A stretch of DNA of 53,775 bases from Folioceros fuciformis (lineage: Eukaryota; Anthocerotophyta; Anthocerotopsida; Anthocerotales). This document shows positions 10,758 through 24,752 of this stretch, piece by piece (the first letter of the stretch is position 1; every line of letters starts with the position of its first letter). The notes under the pieces were generated by a model. It was not told the DNA's origin. It made no database searches and saw only the letters and a program-made list of their open reading frames with translations. The position numbers and the translations under genes are program-made. The stretch spans positions 214,166 through 267,940 of the forward strand of contig JBNGIO010006293.1 in NCBI GenBank assembly GCA_049999805.1, given 5' to 3'.

Positions 10758-13415
10758 ATGGCGTCCTCCATAGCTCAAGTGAGTGGCGTCAGGTGTGCAA
10801 GCTCGATAGCCTCGCAGTCGACTGCCTCCTCCAGTAGCAACAAGGGGGAGGCATGCCGGGGAATGGCGAATTTTGCTGGCCTCAAGAGCACCACCGGGTT
10901 GCCCCTCGCTTCGTCTCTGGAGAGCATGTCATTGAAGAGGAGGGTGTTGAAGTGTCTGAAGGCAGGAAGGGCGAGCCAGAGAGCGGCTGTGGTCTGTATG
11001 GCAGCTGAGGGTATGGTTTCAGGCTTGGTCTCTATCGTCTGTGCGAGAACGTGGTGCGAAGCGTCTGCGGTTGGATGCGGCTGCCTCTGACCTTTGTTGT
11101 CTTGTTTGTTCAGATAAGCGAGTGGTTCCTTTATCTGACTACCGCAACATAGGTATCATGGCTCACATAGATGCTGGAAAGACCACGACGACAGAGAGGA
11201 TTTTGTTCTACACGGGTAGGAACTACAAGATTGGGGAGGTCCATGAGGGCACTGCCACAATGGACTGGATGGAGCAAGAGCAGGAGAGGGGAATCACTAT
11301 TACTTCTGCTGCCACGACGGCTAAGTGGAACAACCACCGTATCAACATTATCGATACACCAGGGCATGTGGATTTCACTCTTGAAGTTGAGCGAGCTCTG
11401 AGAGTCCTTGATGGAGCTATCTGTCTTTTTGATAGTGTGGCTGGCGTTGAGCCGCAGTCTGAGACCGTGTGGCGTCAGGCGGATAAATATGGCGTTCCTC
11501 GAATCTGCTTTGTGAACAAGATGGACCGACTGGGAGCCAACTTCTTCAGAACCAGGGACATGATCGTGAGCAACCTTGGTGCTGTTCCCTTGGTGTTGCA
11601 GCTTCCTATCGGTGCCGAGGATACTTTCTCTGGAGTAGTGGATCTTGTGACGATGAAAGCCATTGTTTGGAGCGGAGAGGAGCTGGGGGCGAAGTTCGAG
11701 GTGGTTGATATCCCTGAGAACTTGCAGGATCTTGCTGCAGACTACAGGGCTAAGCTGATCGAGACTATCGTTGAGCAGGATGATGCTGCCATGGAATTGT
11801 ACCTAGAGGGAGTGGAGCCATCCCTGGAACAAATTGTGCAGCTCATCAGGAAGGGGACCATCGCCTCTGCCTTCGTACCTGTCCTTTGTGGATCCGCCTT
11901 CAAGAACAAGGGTGTCCAACCTCTGCTGGATGCAGTGGTTTCATACTTGCCGTCACCTTTGGATGTCCCTCCAATTAAGGGATGCGACGTGGATGATCCT
12001 TCTGTTGACGTAGTAAGACTGCCTAGCGACGCTGAACCTTTTTCAGGGCTGGCATTCAAGATTATGAATGATTCGTTTGTTGGTTCCCTTACATTTGTAC
12101 GTGTGTATTCGGGAACGATATCCGCTGGAACCTATGTCGTCAATGCCAACAAAAACAAGAAGGAGAGAGTTGGGAGGTTACTGGAGATGCATGCTAACAG
12201 TCGGGAGGATGTAAAAGTCGCTAGAACAGGAGACATTATTGCCCTTGCTGGTCTGAAGGATACCATCACAGGAGAGACTCTGTGTGACCCAGACAAACAG
12301 GTGATTTTGGAGAGGATGGACTTCCCAGACCCTGTCATAAAGGTTGCCATCGAGCCCAAGACGAAGGCAGATGTTGACAAAATGTCTGCGGGTTTGATCA
12401 AGCTGGCTCAAGAGGATCCCTCCTTCCATTTCTCCAGGGATGAAGAGACTAACCAGACAGTCATTGAGGGCATGGGAGAGCTCCATCTGGAGATCATTGT
12501 GGACAGGCTGAAGAGAGAGTTCAAGGTAAGTTTCAGCACCTTCTGTGTCCTCGTACCACAGAGGACGATCAATACTCAAGATCTGACTTTATTGCTGATT
12601 TTTTGTTGCAGGTGGAGGCCAACGTTGGGGCTCCCCAGGTAAATTACAGGGAGAGTATTGGAAAGCAAGTGGAGGTGAAGTACGTTCACAAAAAGCAGTC
12701 AGGTGGTCAGGGGCAGTTTGCTGAGGTGGTCATCCGATTTGAGCCTCTTGAACCAGGATCTGGGTACGAGTTCAAGAGTGAAATCAAGGGTGGAACAGTG
12801 CCCAAGGAGTATGTTCCTGGTGTGGTGAAGGGATTGGAAGATATGATGAGCAATGGTGTGCTTGCCGGGTATCCTGTGGTGGATGTCCGAGCTGTGCTGG
12901 TGGACGGTTCCTACCACGAGGTCGACTCAAGTGTGTTGGCCTTCCAGCTTGCTGCTCGTGGAGCTTTCAGAGAGGGCGTTTCAAAAGCAAACCCAAGGCT
13001 GTTGGAGCCTGTGATGAAGGTGGAGGTGGTGACCCCGGAAGATAACATGGGTGACGTGATCGGTGATCTCAACTCCAGGCGTGGTCAGATCAACAGCTGC
13101 GGAGACAAGCCCGGTGGCATGAAGGTTTGTTTGTTTGTTTTGTTCTCCTTGGCCCAAACTTTCTGGAGAAATCCAGTCCAGGTCTGGTAACAGTCCTGAT
13201 TTACTGGAAGCTGGATTCTTACTTGCATATTGCTGATTTTCCAGGTGGTTGATGCTTTGGTGCCACTATCGGAGATGTTTCAGTATGTGAGCAATCTCAG
13301 GGGCATGACAAAGGGCCGCGCTTCGTACACAATGCAGCTTGCGCAGTTCGAAGTGGTTCCTCAGCATATTCAGAACCAGATCACTGCCAATGCCAAGACC
13401 GCCTCAGTCGCTTAA
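10758..13415 (+). CDS. Elongation factor G, chloroplastic
   Basis: A GTPase that drives ribosomal translocation in plastids (the SCO1/cpEF-G type). Four exons: 10758-11010, 11114-12525, 12612-13124 and 13245-13415. They give 782 residues, close to Arabidopsis SCO1. Residues 1 to about 85 form a Ser/Ala-rich, acid-poor transit peptide. The mature part then shows the P-loop [14 protein letters not shown] in switch I, DTPGH, and NKMD. It continues into the beta-barrel domain II and the C-terminal domains, ending in [16 protein letters not shown]. All intron phases are consistent (phase 1, then 0 and 0). The gene is tail to tail with the NAT9-like gene, only about 230 bp apart, so their 3' UTRs may overlap. 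Confidence 0.95.
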
Positions 13416-13647
13416 TTTTTGTAGGCTAGATATGTGTTGGACTTTAACTCAGCTCTGATTTTTTCCGAGACATGTACACAGTCTCTATAGTCCATAGCCA
13501 GTAAATCTTGTCTGACATGCCGGGACCCAGCCAAAAGGGTGGGCACAATGTATCGTGTATTGTTCACAGATAGACCACTTGGAGTGAACCGATAATGGCG
13601 TGACTTGCTGTACACCACTCTGTATCCGCACCCAATTCCAAGGTAAC

Positions 13648-14786
<1,139 letters not shown>

Positions 14787-14814
14787 TCAAAGTCCTACAA
14801 AACATGGAGACACC

Positions 14815-14827
14815 AAACCCTAAACCC
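14815..14827. promoter_or_regulatory. Telo-box-like motif upstream of NAT9-like gene
   Basis: AAACCCTAAACCC lies about 90 bp upstream of the NAT9-like ATG. Telo-boxes of this form are known in plant promoters and 5' UTRs of growth-linked genes and bind telobox or Myb-type factors. This is a motif match only. Confidence 0.4.
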
Positions 14828-15220
14828 GTCCCCCATTGAAGCAAGAGCACGAAAGTGAAGGATACCCTCGTGAAAGGGAGAGTGGCTCGTCAACAAGTTG
14901 CAGGATGTTCCCTCCTCTCGTACCATTCCAGAGCTCAGAGTCATGCCAACTTCATTCTAGCTCATGCCTTGTGGCTAAGGCCTAAACAAGTGAAGATTCG
15001 ATGCTATCCAGGTATCATGACATTCATGTCGCTTCCACAGCAAAGAAACTTCCATCTAGTTTAGGAAAACAAGATGAAAACTTGTCATGATTTATCCCCT
15101 AAAAGATAAATCATGATCATCACTGCTAATAGCACGGATGGTGTTGAGAATGATGTTCGAAGGACTAAGTAGCCATGTGACCTTGGGCGGTGGAGGGTTG
15201 TATAACTTCTCCCTACACAA

Positions 15221-15316
15221 AGTCTATAAGCATTCTCCCTACAATATATGGGTAGGGTTGTACACGTAAGTCTATAAGCATTCTCCCTACAATATATGGG
15301 TAGGGTTGTACACGTA
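15221..15316. repeat. 48-bp direct repeat, two exact copies
   Basis: Positions 15221-15268 and 15269-15316 are identical 48-bp units in tandem, followed by a degenerate partial copy. An imperfect half unit precedes them near 15196. Confidence 0.85.
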
Positions 15317-15352
15317 CCAAAGTGCATAAGTATTCTCCCCTGTCATCCCACG

Positions 15353-15505
15353 GGGCTATGGGCAAGCACTTTTCAAGGTTCATCAAAAAAGTGTGCCAAG
15401 ATTTATCAGAGTCATGGGACTTTTTCTCTTAAGACTCATGGGGCTATGGGCAAAGACTTGTCAAGGTTCATCAAAAAGTGCACCAAGATTTATCAGAGTC
15501 ATGGA
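15353..15505. repeat. About 65-bp imperfect direct repeat, two copies
   Basis: A unit beginning GGGGCTATGGGCAA and ending TTATCAGAGTCATGG occurs at about 15353-15417 and 15440-15505, with small differences. It lies between the 48-bp and 37-bp repeats, so three different units are stacked in about 430 bp. Confidence 0.8.
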
Positions 15506-15543
15506 ATGGTGTTCTGCCTCTTTCATCTATGGTGGCCTTCTTT

Positions 15544-15654
15544 CAACAAGGTATATCTATTGCTTTGCAAAAAGAATTAGCAACAAGGTATATCTATTGC
15601 TTTGCAAAAAGAATTAGCAACAAGGTATATCTATTGCTTTGCAAAAAGAATTAG
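15544..15654. repeat. 37-bp tandem repeat, three copies
   Basis: Three identical 37-bp units (15544-15580, 15581-15617 and 15618-15654) follow each other with no spacers. Confidence 0.9.
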
Positions 15655-16232
15655 CCAATGCGGTTTCTTGGACACCGGTGGTTAGTAGGCATTGAAAATG
15701 ATGTTGAAAGGCATTTTTTTATTCCAGATTTTGGGACTTAGTTTTTTGAAAATGATGTTTGAAGGAGCTAATACCCCTTTTGGCATATGACTCTCTTGGA
15801 GTTGTTCCTCCTATCTTTGGAGTAGATGAGACTTTCTGTCTCTTTTTCAATAATAGAAAATACTTCCTAATAGCACCTAAAATATATGGTGTGTAATGAA
15901 AAAAAAAACCATTGGAGTTGCTGATTGTATATGTTTCATAACTACATTCACCTTGTCTTCTATTGCAATCTTATCTCACCAATACAATAAAATGATATTT
16001 TTCAATAAAAATATAGTATTTCTCATTCCAACATATAGTATTACCTTCGAATGAAATCAATATTTTAATTTTTCAATCAAATTTTAAAATAATTATGATA
16101 AATAATTAGGTTTATCATATATAATCCTATTGCTAATGGGACAAGAGTATTATGTACAAGGCTTTGCAAGGGTGACCTACTTGGGGATCTTCTATGGAAG
16201 GAACAATTTTATAAGGTTGGATTTGTAAAGGA

Positions 16233-16260
16233 TATAATAATAATAATAATAATAATAATA
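16233..16260. repeat. (ATA)n microsatellite
   Basis: About nine trinucleotide ATA/AAT units in the AT-rich island. Confidence 0.85.
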
Positions 16261-17443
16261 GCAGAAAAACCATCAATTTATCTTGTGATACAACTTGTGA
16301 TTTATGTCAAACCGCATAAGATACGAAGAATGTCAAAACCTTTATAATGGGAATGTACAAATCTTTTCTTTGCTTTTAACACAATCCAACTCTTTTTCTT
16401 CACGGTTGCTTTGTCTTGGATCTTTCTACACATAAGCAAAGACAGACACACATATTTAGAAATCTCCTTAGTGCATCTCATTGTCTGTGAGGTTTTGCCT
16501 CATAGCCATATCCTTCAACTGGTCTTCTACTCCACAATTGGCTACCCATGTGATTTAGTATGAGGGTGCTGAACTTCATCAATTGGTGAAGAGACTTGAA
16601 GGATCTTAGTTTTGACATTACTGCAAGATTAGGCATGTTTGCAGTGTTGTTGTTGCTAGAAAGTATTACAATTGCATGTTCGCTACACACATGCAAGCAC
16701 AAGTCAATTGTGCCTCTTTGCTGGAAGTGAGGCATGACTACTTGATGCACCTAGCACACCCTCCACTTATGCAACCAGCGCATATGGCATGACAATGATG
16801 TGTACTTAGGATAGAAAATGCTGCAATATTGAACCCTAAATTTGTATGTAGCTTTCCTTGTAGGCTAGCGTGGAGATGGCCTTGGAGCTTATGTGTGTCC
16901 CCTCGTAGCAGCATGATCATTGAGAATGTTGGAGCAAGTGTTTGGAGCTTCTGTGGTGGCAACAACTATAGCAAGGGGTGCCCATGGAGCAAGTAAATGT
17001 GGGAAGTCCTTGTTGCCTATACTGCTACTGCTGCTACCAAAGCGGTTGCGTAGCTCAAAAATTGGAGTGGCCTCTACGAGCATGTCATGTTTGTTGATGT
17101 TGCAACATTGAGAGGGTGCTTAGGTATAAGGAAGAGTGGAGGTGTTGCAAGGGGGAGAGGCCATAGGGGGCAAGTGTAACAAGGCATCATTGGAGGGGCC
17201 ACAACAACAGTACTGGGGGAATGTGGAGTGGGGTCTTGCAGAGGATGGGGCTAACAACACAACCCCTATATAAGTTGGTGGCCTAGAACCTGTAGGCTAG
17301 AGAAGCTAGCCATTAAAGGAGTAAGCACCATAGCTTGCTTGTAGCATATGCACTCTTGAAGGCTATTGATCATATTCAGCACCTAGCCTAGAGAGGGCAA
17401 TACAAGAGTGCAGGGCGCTAAAGGAGGTATGCACAGGCATCCA

Positions 17444-17517
17444 AATGCACATTGCAATAATGCAACACGGTGTGAATTCTGAATGCACATTGCAATAATG
17501 CAACACGGTGTGAATTC
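17444..17517. repeat. 36-bp direct repeat, period 38
   Basis: Copies at 17444-17479 and 17482-17517 are identical and separated by 2 bp. Confidence 0.85.
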
Positions 17518-18510
17518 CGAAATCTGCTTAATACAGGTTGAGCTGCAACTTGATGATATCAACATCCCAAGAAGGTAAGGAGCATGTATACTTGCTTTGC
17601 TTCATATAGCAGTTGGAAGGTAGGTAGTAGAGGCGCTTTGCTTCACATAGTAGTTGGAGGACATGACCAGAGATCGATAATGGGCATCAACTGTGTGAAG
17701 TACAAGAACATCACTTAGATGCTCATGTAGCATATAGATTGTGCATAGGCTACAGAGCACAGGTGATGTGGGATGTTTTGGTGTGAAAACCTTTTGCCTT
17801 AATCTTGTGCTGAAGGGATATGGCAATAACACAATGCAGATTTCTCTATCCCTTATGCTTGTGTCCTGCATCTATCGGGGTCCCCATGATCGTTGCATCT
17901 AGGGGAATGCCTTTATAGTTTACATCCTCACTTGGTCACTTGCATTAGGGAAATTCCCTTATGCTTTGGTTCCTTGCATTAAGGGGATGATCACTACCCC
18001 AATTGAAACTTTGGTAACATAGAAAACCCTAGCCTCAAACCCTAAAAGGAAAAACATGAACATGGTCTACAAAAGACTGGTCACACATGCTTCTTGTCAA
18101 AAAAAAACTTGTGTAAGACAGAAAAGTTTTGATGGCTGCTGATGCCACTAAACATTATCATATAGGTTTTAACTTCTTGGGGGGCTGGAAGTGATGGGAA
18201 GTTGATCACCAATGTGGGCCACAAACGACGCTGTGATAACCCCACGTATTTTAGAAGGTTCCTTCCTTTAAAGCTTTACTAGAGACAACGTATGCAAACA
18301 ATGGTGAATCCTGGATTCTCCTTTGCCGTATGGGCGATCTACTCATTAACTGTGTCGGGTGACCTAAAGTTAGGTAGGTACTGACATGGTGTCAACTCAA
18401 TTGTGCAGCGAGTTGACAAACCACCGCCTATCAGGATCTAAACCTACATACAGTACCTACCCAGATGTGTCCACAAGAGCGGGAACACAGGGTCCCCAGG
18501 CAATGATGAA

Positions 18511-21395
18511 CTACACAGGCCGGAAGCCATGTCTCAGGGCAGCTTCCCACGTCAAGTCTATCCGGCTGACGTCAATGGCTCCCACTTCGTGATGGTCCCA
18601 GCCCTCCAAGACGTGCACAAGGCCACCAGCATGACACGCATGGGCTACTCCTCGTGGCATTGTCATCTGTCCAGGATACAGGCCGAACACTTTGTCATCA
18701 TGCTGCTACAAGGCAGAGAGACATGGGCGTTTGAGACGTGGTCACTAGGCCCAGAAAGTCGTTACCTCACAGCTTCGAATGCCTTTCATATCCTTCGGTA
18801 ACCGCATGCCAGCTAGCTTGCCGTATGTACAGTCCTCCCGGACCTCGGCAATGGGGGGCACCACGAATTGATGGAAATGTGTGCCGCTGGGAGCCCAACT
18901 TTGGTCTACTGAGCTTGCCCACTTGCCCATGACCCAATGCTGGACGATTTGGGAAGGAGGTCGTCAGGACATGTGGGCTGGCGCACGGACGTAAGGGACG
19001 AACTTGAGGCAAGCGGACATACCTTGCAAGATTTTCCATCTTGGTACTTAGTTGCCTGGATCAGGAGGTGTCGGTGTTCCGGTGGTGCTTCACTCTTGAT
19101 GGCTTCGAAACGATCTTTTGAAGTGGTTAACATCTGCAAGGTGGAGGGGAGCTCGTCAGATAGGATGCGTAATGACACGGGCTACGTCACATGGACACAG
19201 CGAGGGCATAGCGCATACCAGGACTCGCACTCCACGCCCGCAAAGGTACAACCCAATTGCACGTCCAAGCTTAGAGGTAGCTCCTGTCAGGAATATCTCC
19301 TTCACATCCTTGGGGATCTTATCTATCATCACACCTGCTGTAAGAGTGTTCCCATGAACCACTCGGATTCCAAGATTGGGATACTTCTGGACGAAGAGAG
19401 TTCCGCCACCGTTCAGGCCCTCGTTCTGTTAGAGATTATTAGTCAGTACACAAAACAGAAACGGACAAGGCATAAGCAGGAGCTTGAAAAGACGATGTCA
19501 GAGACGCCATGCCTTGTTCAGAGCACCCAAGCTGATCACTTTCGCTCCCTTCTTCTCAGCTCTCAGAATAGCACGCTCTATGAGGCTGTTGATCCTTCGT
19601 TTCTCGAAAGGCAAGAAGTACTGCGAAGTTCAGACACGCAGAGTTAAGGGGCTTCAAAATTGGGGACGAACTTTCTGCGAGAAAACTAATCGACTCATGA
19701 CGTCACTGAAGCCCTTCACGACGCTCACCTGAAAACCAAATCTAGGGATAACCCACGTCTGCAACCGTAGTTTGCCGAGGGTGCGTTTGTCACCCACAAA
19801 TGGCTGGCCGAAGATCCATAGTAACGCCATGACGGGAACCGTTAGCGGCCACAACGGCCAGAGGTACCACTTTGCTGCATAGGGATGTGCAGCAAAAGAG
19901 GGGATGCCAAAGGGAACGTGGAAAGTGGACAGAAGCTCAGTCCCATGCGCGAGAAAGATGAAATCAGGATTGTCTGGTCGACCTGCGAGAGGGGAAACAC
20001 ATATCACTACTTAGCAAACCAATTCAACCATCCACTCGAGATCGTGTCACAAGTTTCCTGATACGGAGAAAGTTATCAGTCAAAAGTGCAAATCCGAAAA
20101 ATGAAGATACCTTTCCTCACTTCTGCATGAAGACTGTCTGAAGATTTATCGACAGTGCCTCCAAGATAGTCGTACAGGGGCATGAAAAGGCAGAAATTCG
20201 TGTGAACTTGCGAATGATGCAGGGAGTGGAATCTGCGAAGGAATCGGCAATTCAGAAAGCAAGCTTGCGAATTTCATGACAGACAGTTCAAGCCCATGTC
20301 CTTGCGACGCAGAGACACCAAAGGGCACAGGAGAAGGACTCACGATGGGGTGTACACAAGGTACTTGAGTGGTGGGAAGGCTCGGAATAACCAGGTTGGC
20401 ATGAATTCAAAGTTGCAGTGCCCTACCGTGTTCATGAAGTCGAACCAAAGCCAGTAGAAGTAAAACATGCCCATGAAAGCATTCCCAAGAATCCAGGTCC
20501 CAAGCATAGGTATGGCAAAGATTGCCGTGTACATGAGGTGTTCTGCAAAGGGGTGCACCGAACCTGCAGGCACAGGATATTGCGACAAAGACTGGAATTC
20601 ATCAGAAAAGCTACACCGAATCCGACGTAGGACCGCATTTCTACATCTGAAGCCATACATACCTGTGATCGGCTCTGTGATGAACGATGCATGATGATGC
20701 GAATGATAGCGTGTGTAGAGGTAGTGGTGATGCAGAGCCCGATGTCCCCAATAGTACACATACTCTGTAGGCCCAATGTGTAGGAGAAGCATGATGATGA
20801 AACCTTTCTGACTCCAGAAAGGCACGTTGGTGAATCCGGGGAGAACAGCACGAACAATTGTTGCCACGAGTACGTGCAACAAAATATAATCCTCCCTGCC
20901 AGTACAAGGACGCTTCTGTTAGTTCGCATAACAGCCAGTTCCATCAAGGACAGCCTGCTGTCCAGCAAATTGCTATGTCGAATGATAAAAGGAGTAATAA
21001 ATGCCGCCTGAATTATACCAGTTGCTCTCACGGTCTACTTGGTCAAAATTGATGCCTTTGGTCTGAATCTGGTACTTGTCCGCAAAATAGTGCCACCTCG
21101 ACAGAGTCATCCACATTTGCCCGTGCAGATACCTCAATGCTGCTACGAGCAACATGTGCAGACAGAAATTGTCTGCGTCATGCCCTCCCAAAAAATTTGC
21201 ATGCACCGCCTTGGCTGCGAACGGGAGATATAGAAGATACTGCATCAAAGAATTGAAATCAGCTCAGCACTTCCTGTGCACCACAAAATCTGCGCACTCA
21301 GCCCAGTTGCCTCAAAGACGAACATCCAAACTTGCCTTCAGGCTGCCGAGCTTCTGCCAGGGCCAGTCGTACAGAAGGCCTGGCTTCATCGCCAT
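18511..21395 (-). CDS. CER3: CER3/WAX2-like cuticular wax synthesis protein with intact His boxes
   Basis: A fatty acid hydroxylase-superfamily membrane protein; CER1 and CER3 together turn very-long-chain acyl-CoA into alkanes at the ER. Eleven exons: 21336-21395, 21019-21239, 20663-20895, 20344-20563, 20111-20232, 19729-19982, 19513-19620, 19219-19425, 19023-19133, 18766-18939 and 18511-18666. All phases join, giving 621 residues (Arabidopsis CER3 about 632). The N-terminus starts MAMKPG and reaches WPW within the first exon. The three histidine boxes are complete: HRALH at 145, HSHHH at 158 and HSLHH at 247. The C-terminal half is CER3/WAX2-like: [60 protein letters not shown], and an ending [14 protein letters not shown]. 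Introns 1 and 7 appear to use GC donors (21335 and 19512). The true partner or enzyme role cannot be told from sequence. Confidence 0.92.
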
Positions 21396-24300
21396 TCCGA
21401 CAGACACTAACAGACACGGCCCTCCGACGCTTTTCTGGTCACAATCTCGTGCAATTCTACTGTCATTCCTCAGCAGCCGAACATGTTGCCGGCATCCACT
21501 AGGGCAGCAGAGGCAATGCGGATGCCTTAAACTGTCAGACAGTGAGATCACGTTGCTGCACTCTACCGACACTTGGAAGGCGCCACACTGAGCCTGCGTT
21601 TTGCAGCAGAGCTACAGAATTTGAAGTGCGGTTAACCTCAGGTTTCCTGCGAACCGGATAGGAAACCAGTCGCCGTTCTGCGACCACGCGGTGACCCTGG
21701 AGTCGTGAAGACACAGCTCCCAGGCATTGACGGATTTTTCTGGCCGCCTTATAACCATTGGCCAATAGGGATGTTCCATTTCTCAACATATCACATTTCG
21801 TATTGGCCTTTCCTGGAGAGAGGCTGGAAGATACCGGATACGAGTCAACCTTTTCAGCTCACAGCATAGAAAAACGACCACCCACCGCAGCAGTCATTTT
21901 TGATCGAACTGAAGCACCAAACGTGTGTTGAAAAAGGAAACCAACTCGCCCGCCACTGAACGCATGACGTCTCTGTAGGCTTTCAGCATCGTTTCAGGGA
22001 CAAGAAGACTTGAAATGAAGAGCCTGTCTGAGATGGCCCAGATATGTCTCTAGATACTTCCTCTCCGGAAAGCACTTCAAAGCAGTGAAGCCGATGAACT
22101 CCTCAAGAGCCAGAGAGATTAATTGGAGGCTCGGATGGAGGCCTCTGGAGATTGATCCATCCGGAGGCAGATGGTGCAATCAGATCTGGAAGCTTCCATC
22201 AAAGCTCCTCTGCAGCTAGAAAGGTTGGTTGGAAGGCATCAGCAGGTGGTGCAACCTGATCCGGAGGAGAGCCAAGGAAGGGCAATAGCTTTTGATTCCG
22301 GACGACATGCCGAGGAGGGGAGCCGAAGGTGCTTAGACCTAGAGTGTCCAGAGCCTGGATAGATACATGCACGAGATGCTACCAGACTCCAGAATGCGCA
22401 ATGTGAGGTTGACTCGATACAATACTGCAGACAATCGTCCATCACTTTCTCTTCTCGCACTTCAATAACTCCTCTTTCAATGCTGTGTGTCAGTTTGCCG
22501 AGAAAACCAGGTGAAGCTGGTGTTCTCCTCCCGTGGCCACAATATTGTTTTAACTTCCCTGCAAACACGGAATCGCTCAGGTCCTAGAAATGTAGATGCT
22601 TTCATGGGTTTACCATCTCTCTATGCCTGTACTGAGTACAGGTTTCTGGCCCTACATCCTCCATGCAGCTGGTACACCGTGTGGCGGAATCCTGCAGCGG
22701 CCACGGCTCGTGAATTCATGTTCTGGTTAGGGTTTCAGCTCCGGCCTAATCCAGCACCCTGGCATCGTTGTGAGAACCTACGGTTTCCATAAGCTTCCGA
22801 CGCGGATCCCGAGCAAGAGCACCCCGGAATGAGAAGCCCTACATACCAGCAAAGAACGACGGAAGGAGCAAATGTGCCCTGATCGGCGAGCATACACAAT
22901 ACATACAGTAATAGCTTTACTGGGGTAGGTGTACGTACAGATGCAACGGGCAGATCCCGAAGGCGGGCGTCGGCTGTCCGTGAGGAGGCTCTGACAGGCC
23001 TGCAACGTGCAGAAGCCAGGTACCCACGCAATCACAGGCTACAGGCTCTGACCTGACCTGACCTGACCAGCTTCGAAAGCTGCTTCTAGCAACAGCGAGC
23101 AGGGCACAGGTGTGCGTGGCCGACATCGCGCCTTTGGAGGCCGAGCCCTGCCTTTTACCCTTGGCTGCCTTGCTTCGCTGTTCTCGATTCCCGCGCCTGA
23201 GCAGTTTGATATCATATCCGATTCCTGTCAGCGGTTGTTTGCGGAGAGTAGTGAGACGGGGCCTACCTTCACCTGGACACCGGAAACACAGCAGCCCGGC
23301 CATCGACATCCACATCCACATCATCCATCCTTACATCCGTAACCATATTGGTACCGTCACAGGTGGGATTCACTACCTCATATTTCTGATAGCTCCAAAA
23401 CATCGGATAGCATATAAGAACTCATGATCGATTAGTCTGCATTTTCTGTGTGTCCCTCATTCGCTCTGTAAGGCAGCAATCCAGATATGACCAAATCCCG
23501 TATTCTTCCCCTCTCCCCAGGATAAAACTTTTGAGGACGAAAGATGATACCGCAGGCATTTGCAACATGGCCAACAGCACTGCTCTTCTGAAGTTCTACA
23601 ATGACAACAAGGATGCCAGAGGGTTCTGGTTCAGTAGGAGATGGCTCAAATTCCCTGGAGCATGTCGAAAGCCTGTCCACGACGGAGACACCATCCTCTT
23701 CGAAATGGGAGATGATCCATTACCAGCCGTTGATCCAGTGGCTCTCAGTGCACTGTGAACTTGAAAGGCCAGGTAGATGGTCTACAATCATGGTCATAAA
23801 ACTGAGGAGCAGAATGACAGAGAGGGACGAGTTTTTTGAACCGCTTGCACATATCCGGCTACAGTGCAGGCTTCGCAAAGGTACTGAACAGGTGAGGTGA
23901 GTATCAGCAGACAATGATTCTTTTGAGCCAAAAACACAGCAGAAGAGGGCAATGACTGGCTTTCCTTGGTGAGCCAGAAGTCGTCTCATCACACATCAAA
24001 GCACACTCTCCTCCCTTTCAACTTGTGCTGTGATTCATGAGAACTTCCAACCACTCACTGCATGTCCTGCCATCGTCTGTGATCCGTCATTCTAGAAGGC
24101 GGAGATGGTCCATAAGCGTTCTTCACCAGGGATCTGATGCCGCCGAGGCACCCCCTAGTCCACAGCAATAAGTAATCAGATAATTTCTTGAGCGTATCTT
24201 CGGGAGGAAACCAAGCCGACTGCTGGAAATGACACCGCAAGCTGCGTGCCAGCAACCGGGAGGCCGGAATCGTTAAAAATGATGACGGGGAAAAACAATT

Positions 24301-24752
24301 CTACGGCCGGAAAGGCTGGGCCGGCAATTCATCCCGGATGATTGCATCTTTGTACCACACTGCACATGCCACATTCAAAGCCCTTGCTCATCCTTCCCAG
24401 ATTAGCCGCACCACATTGAATGACTGCCGAGTGCATTCCCGGGCGCCGTTGCACGAAATCGATTCCTGAATCAAACAATTTGCGCTCCAAGCGTCCGAAC
24501 CAAACCAAACTATACGTAACACAGTAGTTAAACAGCGCGAGGCGTGGTCCTTACAGCAATACAATCCGTTGTTGCGCGGTGGGCCTCTTCACACTTTTTT
24601 CCCACACCGCCGATGATGGCTGGAAAGCCCGGAGCCTCGCGACTTGCACGGAGCAGCGGGACGGAGTTCCTGCTGTGGCACAGCACTTTGTTGGAACAGT
24701 CGGGCTAATTGAAAATTATTTAAATTCGAAATCTCTTTCTTTTGAAAGGGGA
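21396..24752. other. Long intergenic region without recognised genes
   Basis: Upstream of the CER3-like gene and before the tRNA. Open frames up to about 135 codons occur on both strands, but none has family motifs or consistent exon structure that I can support. A short CTGACCTGACC repeat lies at about 23049-23069. The part next to 21396 should contain the CER3-like promoter. Confidence 0.5.

Noticed and set aside
15544-15654. A possible CRISPR-like array from three identical 37-bp repeats
   Set aside because: The units are directly adjacent with no spacers and the genome is eukaryotic. It is a simple tandem repeat.
15700-18100. The AT-rich island as a retrotransposon or DNA transposon
   Set aside because: No reverse transcriptase, integrase, transposase or clear terminal repeats could be read on either strand. 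It may be a decayed element but cannot be supported.
23432-23758. Overlapping frames of 82-102 codons on both strands
   Set aside because: No recognisable motif, no consistent exon partners, and both strands are equally open, which suggests chance.
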